From Cellvibrio zantedeschiae (lineage in GTDB: Bacteria; Pseudomonadota; Gammaproteobacteria; Pseudomonadales; Cellvibrionaceae): a stretch of 64,000 bases of DNA. Shown piece by piece: positions 17,304 through 24,441 of the stretch. Below the pieces are notes generated by a model. It was given only the letters and a program-made list of their open reading frames with translations. It was not told where the DNA came from and did no database searches. The stretch is from contig NZ_BMYZ01000003.1 in assembly GCF_014652535.1 (NCBI RefSeq), forward strand, positions 454,863-518,862. Direction: 5' to 3'. Made by a program: the position numbers and the translations under genes. How positions within the stretch are numbered: the stretch's first letter is position 1; the number at the start of each line of letters is the position of its first letter.

Positions 17304-17326
17304 ACTGGGCAGCGATGCCCAGTTTT
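17304..17326 (+). terminator. Rho-independent terminator after the Asp-box lipoprotein
   Basis: ACTGGGCA (17304-17311), loop GCGA, TGCCCAGT (17316-17323), then TTTT. It ends transcription 15-35 bases after the stop codon and rules out the in-frame start at 17301 for the next gene. Confidence 0.8.
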
Positions 17327-17345
17327 GTTAATAAGGACTAATAAA

Positions 17346-17885
17346 ATGAAAACGCTAAAGTCTTGCTTTGGTTTGATGCCTCTAATAGCTTTGTCAGCCT
17401 GTGGGGTTAATCCAGAAAAATTAAATGCACCGGTAACAGCTTCAAGCATTTATTTGGATGCGGATAGGGAAGCCAAAGAAACCATTCCAGGCGCTGTTAC
17501 AACATACACCTTACGCAAAGGTATTTATGAATCCGCCAAGGAAGATGCAAAAGGTACATATTACTTGGGGCCTGAAAGTTGCTTCATGGTTAAAATTGAT
17601 GTAGCTGATGCATTTCACCGGACTACAACTAACTGTGGCATTTTTGTTCCCAGTAACGCTAATCAGCCAGCCGTTATATTTACTGTAGTCGGGACGCAAA
17701 AAGTGGAGAAGCTTTCCAAACAAGCGGACCAAAAAAATAATGCAACAGCTAATATTGGCACAAGCCCAATTGCAATGGCAGCCACCAACGCCGCCATTAA
17801 AATGGAGTTAGGCCAGTACGAATTAAGAATTCGAAAAGATGATCCATTGGCTAAAGATTTACGATCCTTGGTCAAGCAAAAATAA
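17346..17885 (+). CDS. Small lipoprotein of unknown function
   Basis: The product is 179 residues from the ATG at 17346. An upstream in-frame ATG at 17301 lies within the preceding terminator and is rejected. The N-terminus is a lipoprotein signal with lipobox LSAC (Cys19). The mature part contains TYTLRKGIYESAKEDAKGTY and TTNCGIFVPSNANQPAVIF. The latter pattern recurs in the next gene product (WDCGIFLPKDDKKGAAFF), so the two are diverged paralogues. The C-terminal 40 residues are polar with a helical segment. It is probably anchored in the outer membrane; no family recognised. Confidence 0.7.
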   Translation: MKTLKSCFGLMPLIALSACGVNPEKLNAPVTASSIYLDADREAKETIPGAVTTYTLRKGIYESAKEDAKGTYYLGPESCFMVKIDVADAFHRTTTNCGIFVPSNANQPAVIFTVVGTQKVEKLSKQADQKNNATANIGTSPIAMAATNAAIKMELGQYELRIRKDDPLAKDLRSLVKQK

Positions 17886-17911
17886 AATTTAAAGCACCGG
17901 AGTTTCTTCAC

Positions 17912-18400
17912 ATGTCTGTGAAACTAATATCAATCTTAATTCTATCGTTAATACCATCAGTGGTGTTTGCGAAGCATGTTTATCCAAAAAGCTTAAAAAC
18001 GGTAGAGAATGGTACAACCTATGTGCTGCAAGAGGATTATAAGTTTCAAGAAAAATCGGCCACTTTTACGCTGAGTGCTGGTAGTTTCAAACTTGCTTAT
18101 GAAGATTCTTCGGCACATTACTTAATTGGCCTAACACCTCAATGTTTGGAAATGCGTGTAGTTCCACCGAAGTATCCTGAAAATGCGTGGAGCGATAAAT
18201 GGGACTGCGGCATATTTTTACCGAAAGATGACAAAAAAGGCGCCGCTTTTTTTATGATTCGAAAAACGCCTAACGAACCAAAAAGCTCCAATCAAGGCCC
18301 AATTATTGATGCAATTATAAAAGCGGGATACGGTAGTTTTGATTTTCCTACGTCTACACATAAAGATGCTGTGCTGCGCAGCAAATTGGTAGTGCAGTAA
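17912..18400 (+). CDS. Small exported protein, paralogue of the preceding lipoprotein
   Basis: The product is 162 residues with a cleavable Sec signal (about 1-20, ending VVFA) but no lipobox Cys. The mature domain aligns by eye with the preceding gene product: a YVLQEDYKFQ start, a central SAGSFKLAYEDSSAHYLIG stretch, then WDCGIFLPKD. Two cysteines (CLEMRV and DCGIF) sit at matching places, suggesting a disulfide. It lies 26 bases after the previous stop and is probably co-transcribed with it. The product is likely periplasmic or secreted; no function known. Confidence 0.7.
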   Translation: MSVKLISILILSLIPSVVFAKHVYPKSLKTVENGTTYVLQEDYKFQEKSATFTLSAGSFKLAYEDSSAHYLIGLTPQCLEMRVVPPKYPENAWSDKWDCGIFLPKDDKKGAAFFMIRKTPNEPKSSNQGPIIDAIIKAGYGSFDFPTSTHKDAVLRSKLVVQ

Positions 18401-18755
18401 CCAACCACCGCTACTCAAAAAAAACAGCCACGTAAAAAAGACAGGTCCTCAAATCTATTGCCTCTAGTGAATGAGGACCTACTTAATCCTGCCCTGCATA
18501 TTCCAGGCTCGTCGTATAAATATTCCCTTCTACGTTTGAACCACAATATATTTTGAAACCGCCGCCAAATTTTTTGGCGAGGCCTCGGGGTGGCGTATCG
18601 CCGGCTATTTGTCATCTACGCGTATCAGCATGGGGAAAAAAGGATTGAGTTGGTTTTGTAAAAATAATCCATGTGACTGTCGAATTTGCTGTGTATCGTT
18701 CGTCTATTAGAAGACAGAATAAAGAATTGTCGCCTCAATAACCTGGAGAAAAACC
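18401..18755. other. Intergenic region with one hairpin, no gene recognised
   Basis: The region holds an imperfectly placed inverted repeat, AGGTCCTCA (18443-18451) with TGAGGACCT (18472-18480), 20 bases apart, lacking a T-run. A GCCAAA/TTTGGC-like hairpin lies near 18565. No convincing coding frame was seen. The promoter of the VOC gene should lie near its right end. Confidence 0.4.
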
Positions 18756-19169
18756 ATGACCAAAACGATTTTTATAAGTTTACCGGTAACCAACCTTGAC
18801 GCGTCTGTGGCCTTTTATAAATCCATTGGCTTTACGCCCAATCCTAAATTTACGGATGATACTGCTGCGGGTATGGAATGGAGTGAGGCTATTAAGCTCA
18901 TGCTGATTACGCACGAAAAGTGGCGCACTTTTACGACACGCCCTATTCCTCCCTCTACCTCAAGCGAAGTAGGATTTTCTTTGTCGTGCGAAAGTCGTGA
19001 AGTTGTTGATGCTATGAACGAAGCGGCAGCTGCGCATGGCGGAACGGCTGATATTAATCCGGTGCAAGATCATGGCTTTATGTATTGCCGCGACATGGCT
19101 GATCCCGATGGACATATTTGGGGAGCTTTGTGGATGGATGAATCAGCAATGCCTTCTGGTGATCAGTAA
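18756..19169 (+). CDS. VOC family (glyoxalase/bleomycin-resistance fold) protein
   Basis: The product is 137 residues. The fold signature is clear: a first beta-alpha-beta unit, FISLPVTNLDASVAFYKSIG, and the closing element, MADPDGHIWGALWMD, with the metal-ligand type Glu/His positions partly replaced. It resembles the lactoylglutathione-lyase-like proteins often encoded as single genes of unknown substrate. CCTGGAGAA precedes the ATG as a good ribosome-binding site. It is probably co-transcribed with the small DUF7662-like gene 20 bases downstream. Confidence 0.85.
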   Translation: MTKTIFISLPVTNLDASVAFYKSIGFTPNPKFTDDTAAGMEWSEAIKLMLITHEKWRTFTTRPIPPSTSSEVGFSLSCESREVVDAMNEAAAAHGGTADINPVQDHGFMYCRDMADPDGHIWGALWMDESAMPSGDQ

Positions 19170-19190
19170 AAAGCTGACGTGGAGAATACT

Positions 19191-19457
19191 GTGGCAAAGC
19201 AACCCGAATTTACTAAATATCTTCCGCTGGACGAATGGTTTCGCACTCGCCCTGCTTCAGCAAAAAAACTCACCTTAACATTTGCGGAGGCGGAGCAAAT
19301 TCTTGCCGCGCCCTTGCCTGCTTCTTCGCAAAAGCCGAGCTGGTGGACGAATGTGTATCCAAAAATCCAGAGCCACCGTACAGCCTGGCTGAACCACGGT
19401 TGGCTAGTTCACGAGTATGATGCGGAAACGCAAACTGTTAAGTTTGTGCGCGAGTAA
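19191..19457 (+). CDS. DUF7662-like small protein
   Basis: The product is 88 residues from the GTG at 19191, chosen because GGAG at 19181-19184 is ideally spaced; a GTG at 19179 in the same frame would lack a ribosome-binding site. The protein shows a YLPLDEWFRTR start, a LTFAEAEQILAAPLP segment, two Trp (SWWTN) and a closing WLNHGWLVHEYDAETQTVKF. This pattern matches small proteins grouped as DUF7662, of unknown function, possibly nucleic-acid related. It follows the VOC gene closely. Confidence 0.7.
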   Translation: MAKQPEFTKYLPLDEWFRTRPASAKKLTLTFAEAEQILAAPLPASSQKPSWWTNVYPKIQSHRTAWLNHGWLVHEYDAETQTVKFVRE

Positions 19458-19508
19458 CCAGGCTAAAGCGCGACGAGAATTTTTGCGTCTGTGCTTGTGA
19501 TTGAACCG

Positions 19509-20318
19509 CTACAAAATGTGTTCAGTTAAAAAACGCGCCACGCCATCTTTGTAGTTTGCTTGCGCGCGTTCTGCAATTGGGAAAAGCGCTTTCAAATTTT
19601 TGACTGCGTTTTCCATAAGGATTGGGTGTGCTGCGGTTCTGAAGAGTTCCACATCATTCATGCTATCGCCAAATGCCATGGTTTGGTTTAGCGCAACTCC
19701 CAGTGTGGGAAGCAGAGCTTTGAGTGCTTCACCTTTGGAAATATTTTTTTGCATAATTTCCAAATAATTTTCGTCAGAAAACGTAACGTTCATGCTAGAG
19801 GCTATGACCGGATCTATTTTCTCGCGCAAGGCGAGAAGTTCACTGTGTTGGCCGTAAAACATAATTTTTAATGCGGGCGCTGCGAACATTTCTTCCTGAC
19901 TGGTTTCGCGATAAAAGAATTTTGAGCGCTGGTGTGCTTTAAGCATTTCTTCGCAAGGCTGGCAGACAAGCCATTCATCAGGTGTGTAGAGGTTGGTGTA
20001 TACATCAAATTGATTGCCGAGGTTAATTAACGCCTCGTTTGCTGTTCTTGGAAGATTTTGGCTGGCGACAAGTTGGCCATTCATATCATGAATGTTAGCG
20101 CCATTACAGGTAATGGCTGCGATACTACCGCCGAGTTGCTCTATGTAACAGCGAATGTCGTTGATATGCCTGCCGGTGGCGATAATCAAATTGGCATTGC
20201 GTGCCTGCAATTCATTAAGTGTGCGAATGGTTAATTCTGAAAGCTCATGTTTCTCGTTGAGCAGTGTTCCGTCCATATCGAAGATAAATGTGTTTACAGC
20301 TTGGTAATGGGCGGTCAT
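19509..20318 (-). CDS. Cof-type HAD-superfamily hydrolase
   Basis: The product is 269 residues. Motif I is FIFDMDGTLLNE (nucleophile Asp about 14), motif II is IATGRH, and motif IV is MAFGDSMNDVELF, with a C2-type cap between them. This is the Cof/YidA/YbiV group of sugar-phosphate and cofactor phosphatases acting in the cytoplasm. The exact substrate cannot be told from sequence. It is transcribed leftward, behind the GlsB-like gene but separated from it by a terminator, so it probably has its own promoter. Confidence 0.9.
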   Translation of the reverse strand: MTAHYQAVNTFIFDMDGTLLNEKHELSELTIRTLNELQARNANLIIATGRHINDIRCYIEQLGGSIAAITCNGANIHDMNGQLVASQNLPRTANEALINLGNQFDVYTNLYTPDEWLVCQPCEEMLKAHQRSKFFYRETSQEEMFAAPALKIMFYGQHSELLALREKIDPVIASSMNVTFSDENYLEIMQKNISKGEALKALLPTLGVALNQTMAFGDSMNDVELFRTAAHPILMENAVKNLKALFPIAERAQANYKDGVARFLTEHIL

Positions 20319-20396
20319 TAGCTATCCTCGATAGGGCTTTGTATTGAAGTAGTTAAAACGGGATATGGTCATCGAGTGATTTACAAAATTCACCAT

Positions 20397-20428
20397 AAAA
20401 AATGGGCTTTTAAAAAAGCCCATTTTTT
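20397..20428 (-). terminator. Rho-independent terminator, probably bidirectional
   Basis: A nearly uninterrupted inverted repeat has the core TGGGCTT/AAGCCCA, with A-run and T-run flanks on each side. It lies just past the stop of the leftward GlsB-like gene. Confidence 0.8.
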
Positions 20429-20451
20429 AAACGCAGCATATTACAACATTT

Positions 20452-20721
20452 TTAATGTGCGGAGCGACGGCGAAATAGGTTAACAATAGCCAAAAGAATA
20501 ATTGCGCCTAAAAACGAAACGAGTAATCCGGACAAGCTAAAGTCATCGCTGTTTATAGTGCCCGTGCCAAACAATGGCGCTAAAAACAGGCCACCTAAAA
20601 ACGCACCGATGATGCCAACCACAACGTTTAGAAAAAGGCCCTGCTGCGCATTGGTTTTCATAACTATGCTCGCGAGCCAACCGATTATACCCCCTACGAC
20701 AATCCAGACAATAAAGTTCAT
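20452..20721 (-). CDS. GlsB/YeaQ/YmgE family stress-response membrane protein
   Basis: The product is 89 residues starting at the ATG at 20721, which follows a GAGGG ribosome-binding site; 12 upstream in-frame residues are excluded. It has three hydrophobic segments with the family signature IIGWLASIVMK near the start and GIIGAFLGGLFLAPLF in the middle, ending in a short basic tail (RRRSAH). These small inner-membrane proteins are induced by general or acid stress; their molecular role is unsettled. It is a single gene with its own terminator. Confidence 0.9.
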   Translation of the reverse strand: MNFIVWIVVGGIIGWLASIVMKTNAQQGLFLNVVVGIIGAFLGGLFLAPLFGTGTINSDDFSLSGLLVSFLGAIILLAIVNLFRRRSAH

Positions 20722-20945
20722 AGTGAAGCCCTCATTTAGCGATTGATGTACATGCAAAATTGCATCGAGAGAAATGCTATGATTTGTGCAAATAGATTAC
20801 AGTACGTTGCCGCACAGCTGGAATATTTAGTCGTTCTGCTAAAGCGAGAAAATTAATTTGTGTTTCGTTTAACATAAGTAGAAGGTTTAGTTTATTTTCG
20901 CTTAAGGCCGCGTTGGTCTTGTGATGAATATTTGAACGTCATTGG

Positions 20946-21491
20946 ATGAATAATTTTATGAATTTTTTAGCGATATCAGGCAGCTTAAGGAAGACCTCTT
21001 ACAACACCGCTGCGCTCAATGCATTAAAGAGACTGGCACCTGAAAATATTGAGATTATTATTTTTGGTCTGCTGGATGAAATTCCATTATTTAATCCCGA
21101 CCGTGAATTGGAAATCATTCCCGCTGTTGTAGAACTCCGCAAATTACTTTCCACCGCTGACGGTTTGATTATTGCGAGCCCTGAATATGCTCATGGAATA
21201 AGTGGCGTGTTAAAAAATGCATTGGACTGGTTGGTGAGCGGCCCGGAATTTGTTAATAAACCCATCATGCTCATTAATACCTCACCCCGCGCTTACATTG
21301 CTATGGATGCTTTGCGGGAGGTTGTTACTACTATGTCGGGCATTATTATTGAGAGTGCGTGCGTTTCTGTGCCCTTACTCGGGAGCAATATGAATTGCAA
21401 TGAGATTATTGCACATCATGAAATGGCTGATTTGCTGAGGTGTGGGTTGCACGAATTTACCAAAGAAATAAATTCCGCTCAGGGTGACTAA
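20946..21491 (+). CDS. NADPH-dependent FMN reductase family protein
   Basis: The product is 181 residues with a flavodoxin-like fold: the FMN phosphate loop SGSLRKTSYNTAAL near the N-terminus, then SPEYAHGISGVLKNALDWL, the second FMN contact typical of chromate, azo and FMN reductases. Starts at 20946 and 20958 are both possible; both are ATG in the same frame. The enzyme would move electrons from NAD(P)H to FMN or quinone-like acceptors. It converges on the hmp operon and ends in a terminator. Confidence 0.88.
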   Translation: MNNFMNFLAISGSLRKTSYNTAALNALKRLAPENIEIIIFGLLDEIPLFNPDRELEIIPAVVELRKLLSTADGLIIASPEYAHGISGVLKNALDWLVSGPEFVNKPIMLINTSPRAYIAMDALREVVTTMSGIIIESACVSVPLLGSNMNCNEIIAHHEMADLLRCGLHEFTKEINSAQGD

Positions 21492-21584
21492 TTGCAGCGG
21501 TTTTTCTTTTTAAGAATAGTTTTTTGTTATCTCGTTTTCACGGGCTTTGTTTGTTGCAATTGCGCAAAGAAATCATTCAATAGA

Positions 21585-21619
21585 ATGCCACGCGGAAAAC
21601 CGCATGGCATGTTGTTTTT
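21585..21619 (+). terminator. Rho-independent terminator of the FMN reductase gene
   Basis: ATGCCACGCGG (21585-21595), loop AAAA, CCGCATGGCAT (21600-21610) with one wobble pair, then GTTGTTTTT. It lies between the convergent FMN reductase and hmp genes. Confidence 0.75.
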
Positions 21620-22802
21620 AAAAATCACTATGGGGACCAAATACCTCGTAATGAATGGATTCGGGTTTTACATCCATCGCCAGTAACTGATCCTTCGCAA
21701 ACTTCATAAATCCTGTTGGGCCACATAAATAAAATTGCCCGGTTTGCAAAGGTAGTTCGTCGGCGATGTCTGCCAGTTGCATTAGCCCATTAAATGGGTG
21801 ATTAAGTTGTGGCTGGTTGTACCAGGTGTGATTATGCAATGTAGAGTGATTTTCTTTTAACTCCTGAATGCGTTGATCAAATGAATGCTGGGCCGGATTT
21901 TCGCAGGCGTGCAGGTACCAGATAGGCGTGGATGATTGTTTGCTGGCCAGCGTTTCCAACATCGCCATCATGGGTGTTTGCCCTACACCTGCAGAAATTA
22001 ACACCGTCGGTTGTGTTAAAGACTTTAAATAAAAATCGCCACCCGGTGGCATGACTTCTATTGAGTCGCCAACCTGGATCTGGTCATGTAAATAATTGGA
22101 TACCACGCCAGCTTGCGGCAGTTCTTCGCGTTTCACGCTGATGCGGTAGCTGCGGCCATTGGCTTGGTCTGACAAGGAATACTGGCGGATTTCAACGTAG
22201 TCCGCATGGTCAGGCTTGACCTTGATACCCAAATATTGGCCGGGTTGGTAGTCGACAACCGCTCCGCCATCTTCTGGCGTCAACACAAAACTGGATACCA
22301 ATTCAGATTCCGCCGTTTTCTCGCTCACCACAAAACGGCGCGCACCACGCCAGCCCCCTTTGGCTTGGCTCTTGTCTTGATAGAGGTGCTGTTCACGTCC
22401 AATCAGAATGCCCGCTAACATGTTGTAAGCTTGCGTCCAAGCCTCGGCAACGGGTTCGGTGAATTCTTGAGGCGCCAGTTCCTTGAGTGTGCCAATCAAG
22501 TGGTGGCCCACAATATCGTAATGGGCGGGCTCGATCATAAAGCTTGCATGTTTATGGGCAACCCGCTCAACCATGGCGCCCAAAGCGCCAAGGTTATCAA
22601 TATGTTTTGCGTAGGAGGCTACGGCGCTGAATAGGGCAAATTGCTGTTTGCCATTCACCTGGTTGCTCATATTGAAAATGTTCATTAGCTCCGGGTTAGC
22701 CTTAAACATGCGTTTGTAGAAATGTTCGGTGATGGCGACGCCAGCGCTTTCAAGTAATGGGACTGTACTTTTGACGATTTGGATCTGTTCAGCAGATAAC
22801 AT
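21618..22802 (-). CDS. hmp: Flavohemoprotein nitric oxide dioxygenase
   Basis: The product is 394 residues, the normal length for Hmp. The globin domain (about 1-138) holds the distal and proximal heme regions (NIFNMSNQ and the VAHKHASF segment with the proximal His). The FAD domain (about 150-255) has the IRQYSLSD flavin motif. The NAD domain has SAGVGQTPMMAML and YLCGPTGFMKF near the C-terminus. It oxidises NO to nitrate using O2 and NADH. It is the last gene of a leftward operon with nnrS and ORF83, behind NorR boxes and a sigma-54 promoter, consistent with NO induction. Confidence 0.95.
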   Translation of the reverse strand: MLSAEQIQIVKSTVPLLESAGVAITEHFYKRMFKANPELMNIFNMSNQVNGKQQFALFSAVASYAKHIDNLGALGAMVERVAHKHASFMIEPAHYDIVGHHLIGTLKELAPQEFTEPVAEAWTQAYNMLAGILIGREQHLYQDKSQAKGGWRGARRFVVSEKTAESELVSSFVLTPEDGGAVVDYQPGQYLGIKVKPDHADYVEIRQYSLSDQANGRSYRISVKREELPQAGVVSNYLHDQIQVGDSIEVMPPGGDFYLKSLTQPTVLISAGVGQTPMMAMLETLASKQSSTPIWYLHACENPAQHSFDQRIQELKENHSTLHNHTWYNQPQLNHPFNGLMQLADIADELPLQTGQFYLCGPTGFMKFAKDQLLAMDVKPESIHYEVFGPHSDF

Positions 22803-22824
22803 AACAACCTCTAGGTGTGGACAA

Positions 22825-24033
22825 CTAATCCGCGCGGCCGTCGAGCCGGGGAGCCGTTAAAATGGGCCAATAGACCCGGATAAAAATCAGGAACGAGATA
22901 AGCCAAAGGGCGGCGCTGAGCTGCCAAAGTAAATGTGGCCGCCCGGTGATTAGTGCTGAAGCGCGGAATAGGCCAGCCAGTAGCAAGAGGACAAAGCTGG
23001 TGGTTATCCACTGGCCTACCGCCAAAGGGCGGCCAGTGTGACCGAGTGATACGCGAGCCATCATCGCCAACATCATTCCGGCCATGGCCCCCACCGCGAC
23101 CAGATGCAGCATGTCTTTAAAGTTCACCCATCCGGTTAGCAAACTTAAGCCCATCAATAGCAGGCCTATGCTCATGGCGAGATAGGACGAATGCAGTGAC
23201 CACAGCAAAGGCTGGCGCAATAGCCCTGGCGTAAACCAACGCTTCAACCGGACCAGATGAAATATTCCTGCTAGCAACATCAACCAGCCGGGCGAAAATA
23301 GAGGCTGTACAAAGCCGCTGCCAATAAAAAGTGTTGTGCCTAAGAGGGCGGTAACCAGCAGTAATTTATCCAGCCCCGGTGTTTTGATTTGCCCGGTTTG
23401 GGTAGCGCGGGCGGTGAAAAACGGAATCACCCTGCCGCCAATAAGACCCATCAGCAGGCAGAACATGAGGATCATGGAGTGGCTAAGATGAGCCGCCAGT
23501 GCGTATTGCCTTTGGCTTAACCACAGAAAACTGCCATTGAGAATTGCCATGGCCAGTAAGAGCGCGGCCAGCGGGTAATTGCCAGGGTTTTTGGCGAGCC
23601 ACAGCTGACGGCTGAGCGCAGCAATTACGCCTAGCCACCAAAGGCTTTGTAAGATGATGAGTAGTACTAATCCTTGCTTCTGTTCGGCCCAAAGGAAAAG
23701 CCATAGGAAGGGCACTAAACGGGCGGCTAGCCAGATTGCACACAAAAGCACGAGCTTGTTGCCCTTCACGCCTGGTACGCCAGTCCAGTTTTGTGCTGCG
23801 GTTAGTAAAAAACCTGCTGCGACCAATGCGCCAAAACCAAATAGCATTTCATGGGCATGCCACAGGCTGGGAGTTAATAGCTGCTGGTTGGGCCACCAGC
23901 CTGATAAGTCCCCAAGCCAAAGGCTAATGACCACAACAGCCCAGATGCCGCTCATGAGAAAAAAGGGCCTGAAGGCCATGGCAAAGAGCGGGTGTGTAGA
24001 AGATGAGCTGTGTTGCATCTCAGAGAACCTCAA
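22825..24033 (-). CDS. nnrS: NnrS family heme-copper membrane protein
   Basis: The product is 402 residues with about 12 hydrophobic segments. NnrS features are present: the N-terminal FAMAFRPFFLMSGIWA segment, LWHAHEMLFGFGALVAAGFLLTA and TGVPGVKG, with conserved His residues for heme and metal. NnrS proteins relieve nitrosative stress in the inner membrane. The start overlaps the end of the upstream ORF83 by 14 bases, and the stop is 22 bases from hmp, so the three are co-transcribed. Confidence 0.92.
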   Translation of the reverse strand: MRFSEMQHSSSSTHPLFAMAFRPFFLMSGIWAVVVISLWLGDLSGWWPNQQLLTPSLWHAHEMLFGFGALVAAGFLLTAAQNWTGVPGVKGNKLVLLCAIWLAARLVPFLWLFLWAEQKQGLVLLIILQSLWWLGVIAALSRQLWLAKNPGNYPLAALLLAMAILNGSFLWLSQRQYALAAHLSHSMILMFCLLMGLIGGRVIPFFTARATQTGQIKTPGLDKLLLVTALLGTTLFIGSGFVQPLFSPGWLMLLAGIFHLVRLKRWFTPGLLRQPLLWSLHSSYLAMSIGLLLMGLSLLTGWVNFKDMLHLVAVGAMAGMMLAMMARVSLGHTGRPLAVGQWITTSFVLLLLAGLFRASALITGRPHLLWQLSAALWLISFLIFIRVYWPILTAPRLDGRAD

Positions 24034-24271
24034 GTTTTAAGCCATGACGGGCAACACACCGCCCGATGTAGCTGAGTTTTAACAGCGTTGCACTGCAAAT
24101 CAGGCATAGGTGGCTGGCGACGAGCTGGCTTATGGATAGGAATTCTGCAAACGGATAGCAGATCAGCACGGTAGTCACTAAAACCAGCACTGACAGGCTT
24201 AAGCAAAAGTTGGAAAAGCCGAGTAGCCGTTGGTAATTCGCAGGGTTAAACAGGGGTTCTGTCATTTGCAT
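24020..24271 (-). CDS. Small two-TM membrane protein, PpyR-like, first gene of the NO operon
   Basis: The product is 83 residues (a second Met two codons in is possible). Two hydrophobic segments (about 20-42 and 46-66) are followed by a basic tail, YIGRCVARHGLKLE. In Pseudomonas aeruginosa the fhp region encodes a small membrane protein, PpyR, near the flavohemoprotein and FhpR genes; size, topology and context match, but sequence homology was judged only by eye. It overlaps nnrS by 14 bases and starts about 20 bases after the predicted sigma-54 start site. A role in NO response is inferred. Confidence 0.7.
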   Translation of the reverse strand: MQMTEPLFNPANYQRLLGFSNFCLSLSVLVLVTTVLICYPFAEFLSISQLVASHLCLICSATLLKLSYIGRCVARHGLKLEVL

Positions 24272-24303
24272 GGGGTGCGTCCGTCTCTAGATAAAATCTA
24301 TAG

Positions 24304-24319
24304 AGCAGGAGCTGTGCCA
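24304..24319 (-). promoter_or_regulatory. Sigma-54 (-24/-12) promoter of the ORF83-nnrS-hmp operon
   Basis: Read on the minus strand it is TGGCACAGCTCCTGCT. The invariant GG and GC are exactly 10 bases apart, as in the consensus TGGCAC-N5-TTGC(A/T), with one mismatch (C for T before TGC). Transcription should begin near 24292, about 20 bases before the ORF83 start. Confidence 0.82.
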
Positions 24320-24372
24320 TCTTAAAATTTGTTTAAAATTCAATTAGTTGAAATTACTTATTTATGATGTGA

Positions 24373-24383
24373 GTCAATTTGAC
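24373..24383. promoter_or_regulatory. NorR enhancer box 1
   Basis: GTCAATTTGAC is an exact match to the NorR consensus GTCA-N3-TGAC. It lies about 85 bases upstream of the expected start of the hmp operon transcript and between that promoter and norR. Confidence 0.82.
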
Positions 24384-24417
24384 TTATACTTTATCGAGGT
24401 TATTTCGATTTATAAGA

Positions 24418-24428
24418 GTCAAATTGAC
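24418..24428. promoter_or_regulatory. NorR enhancer box 2
   Basis: GTCAAATTGAC is a second exact GTCA-N3-TGAC match, 45 bases centre to centre from box 1. It ends 13 bases before the chosen norR start and so could also allow autoregulation. Confidence 0.82.
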
Positions 24429-24441
24429 TTTGCGAGCTAAT

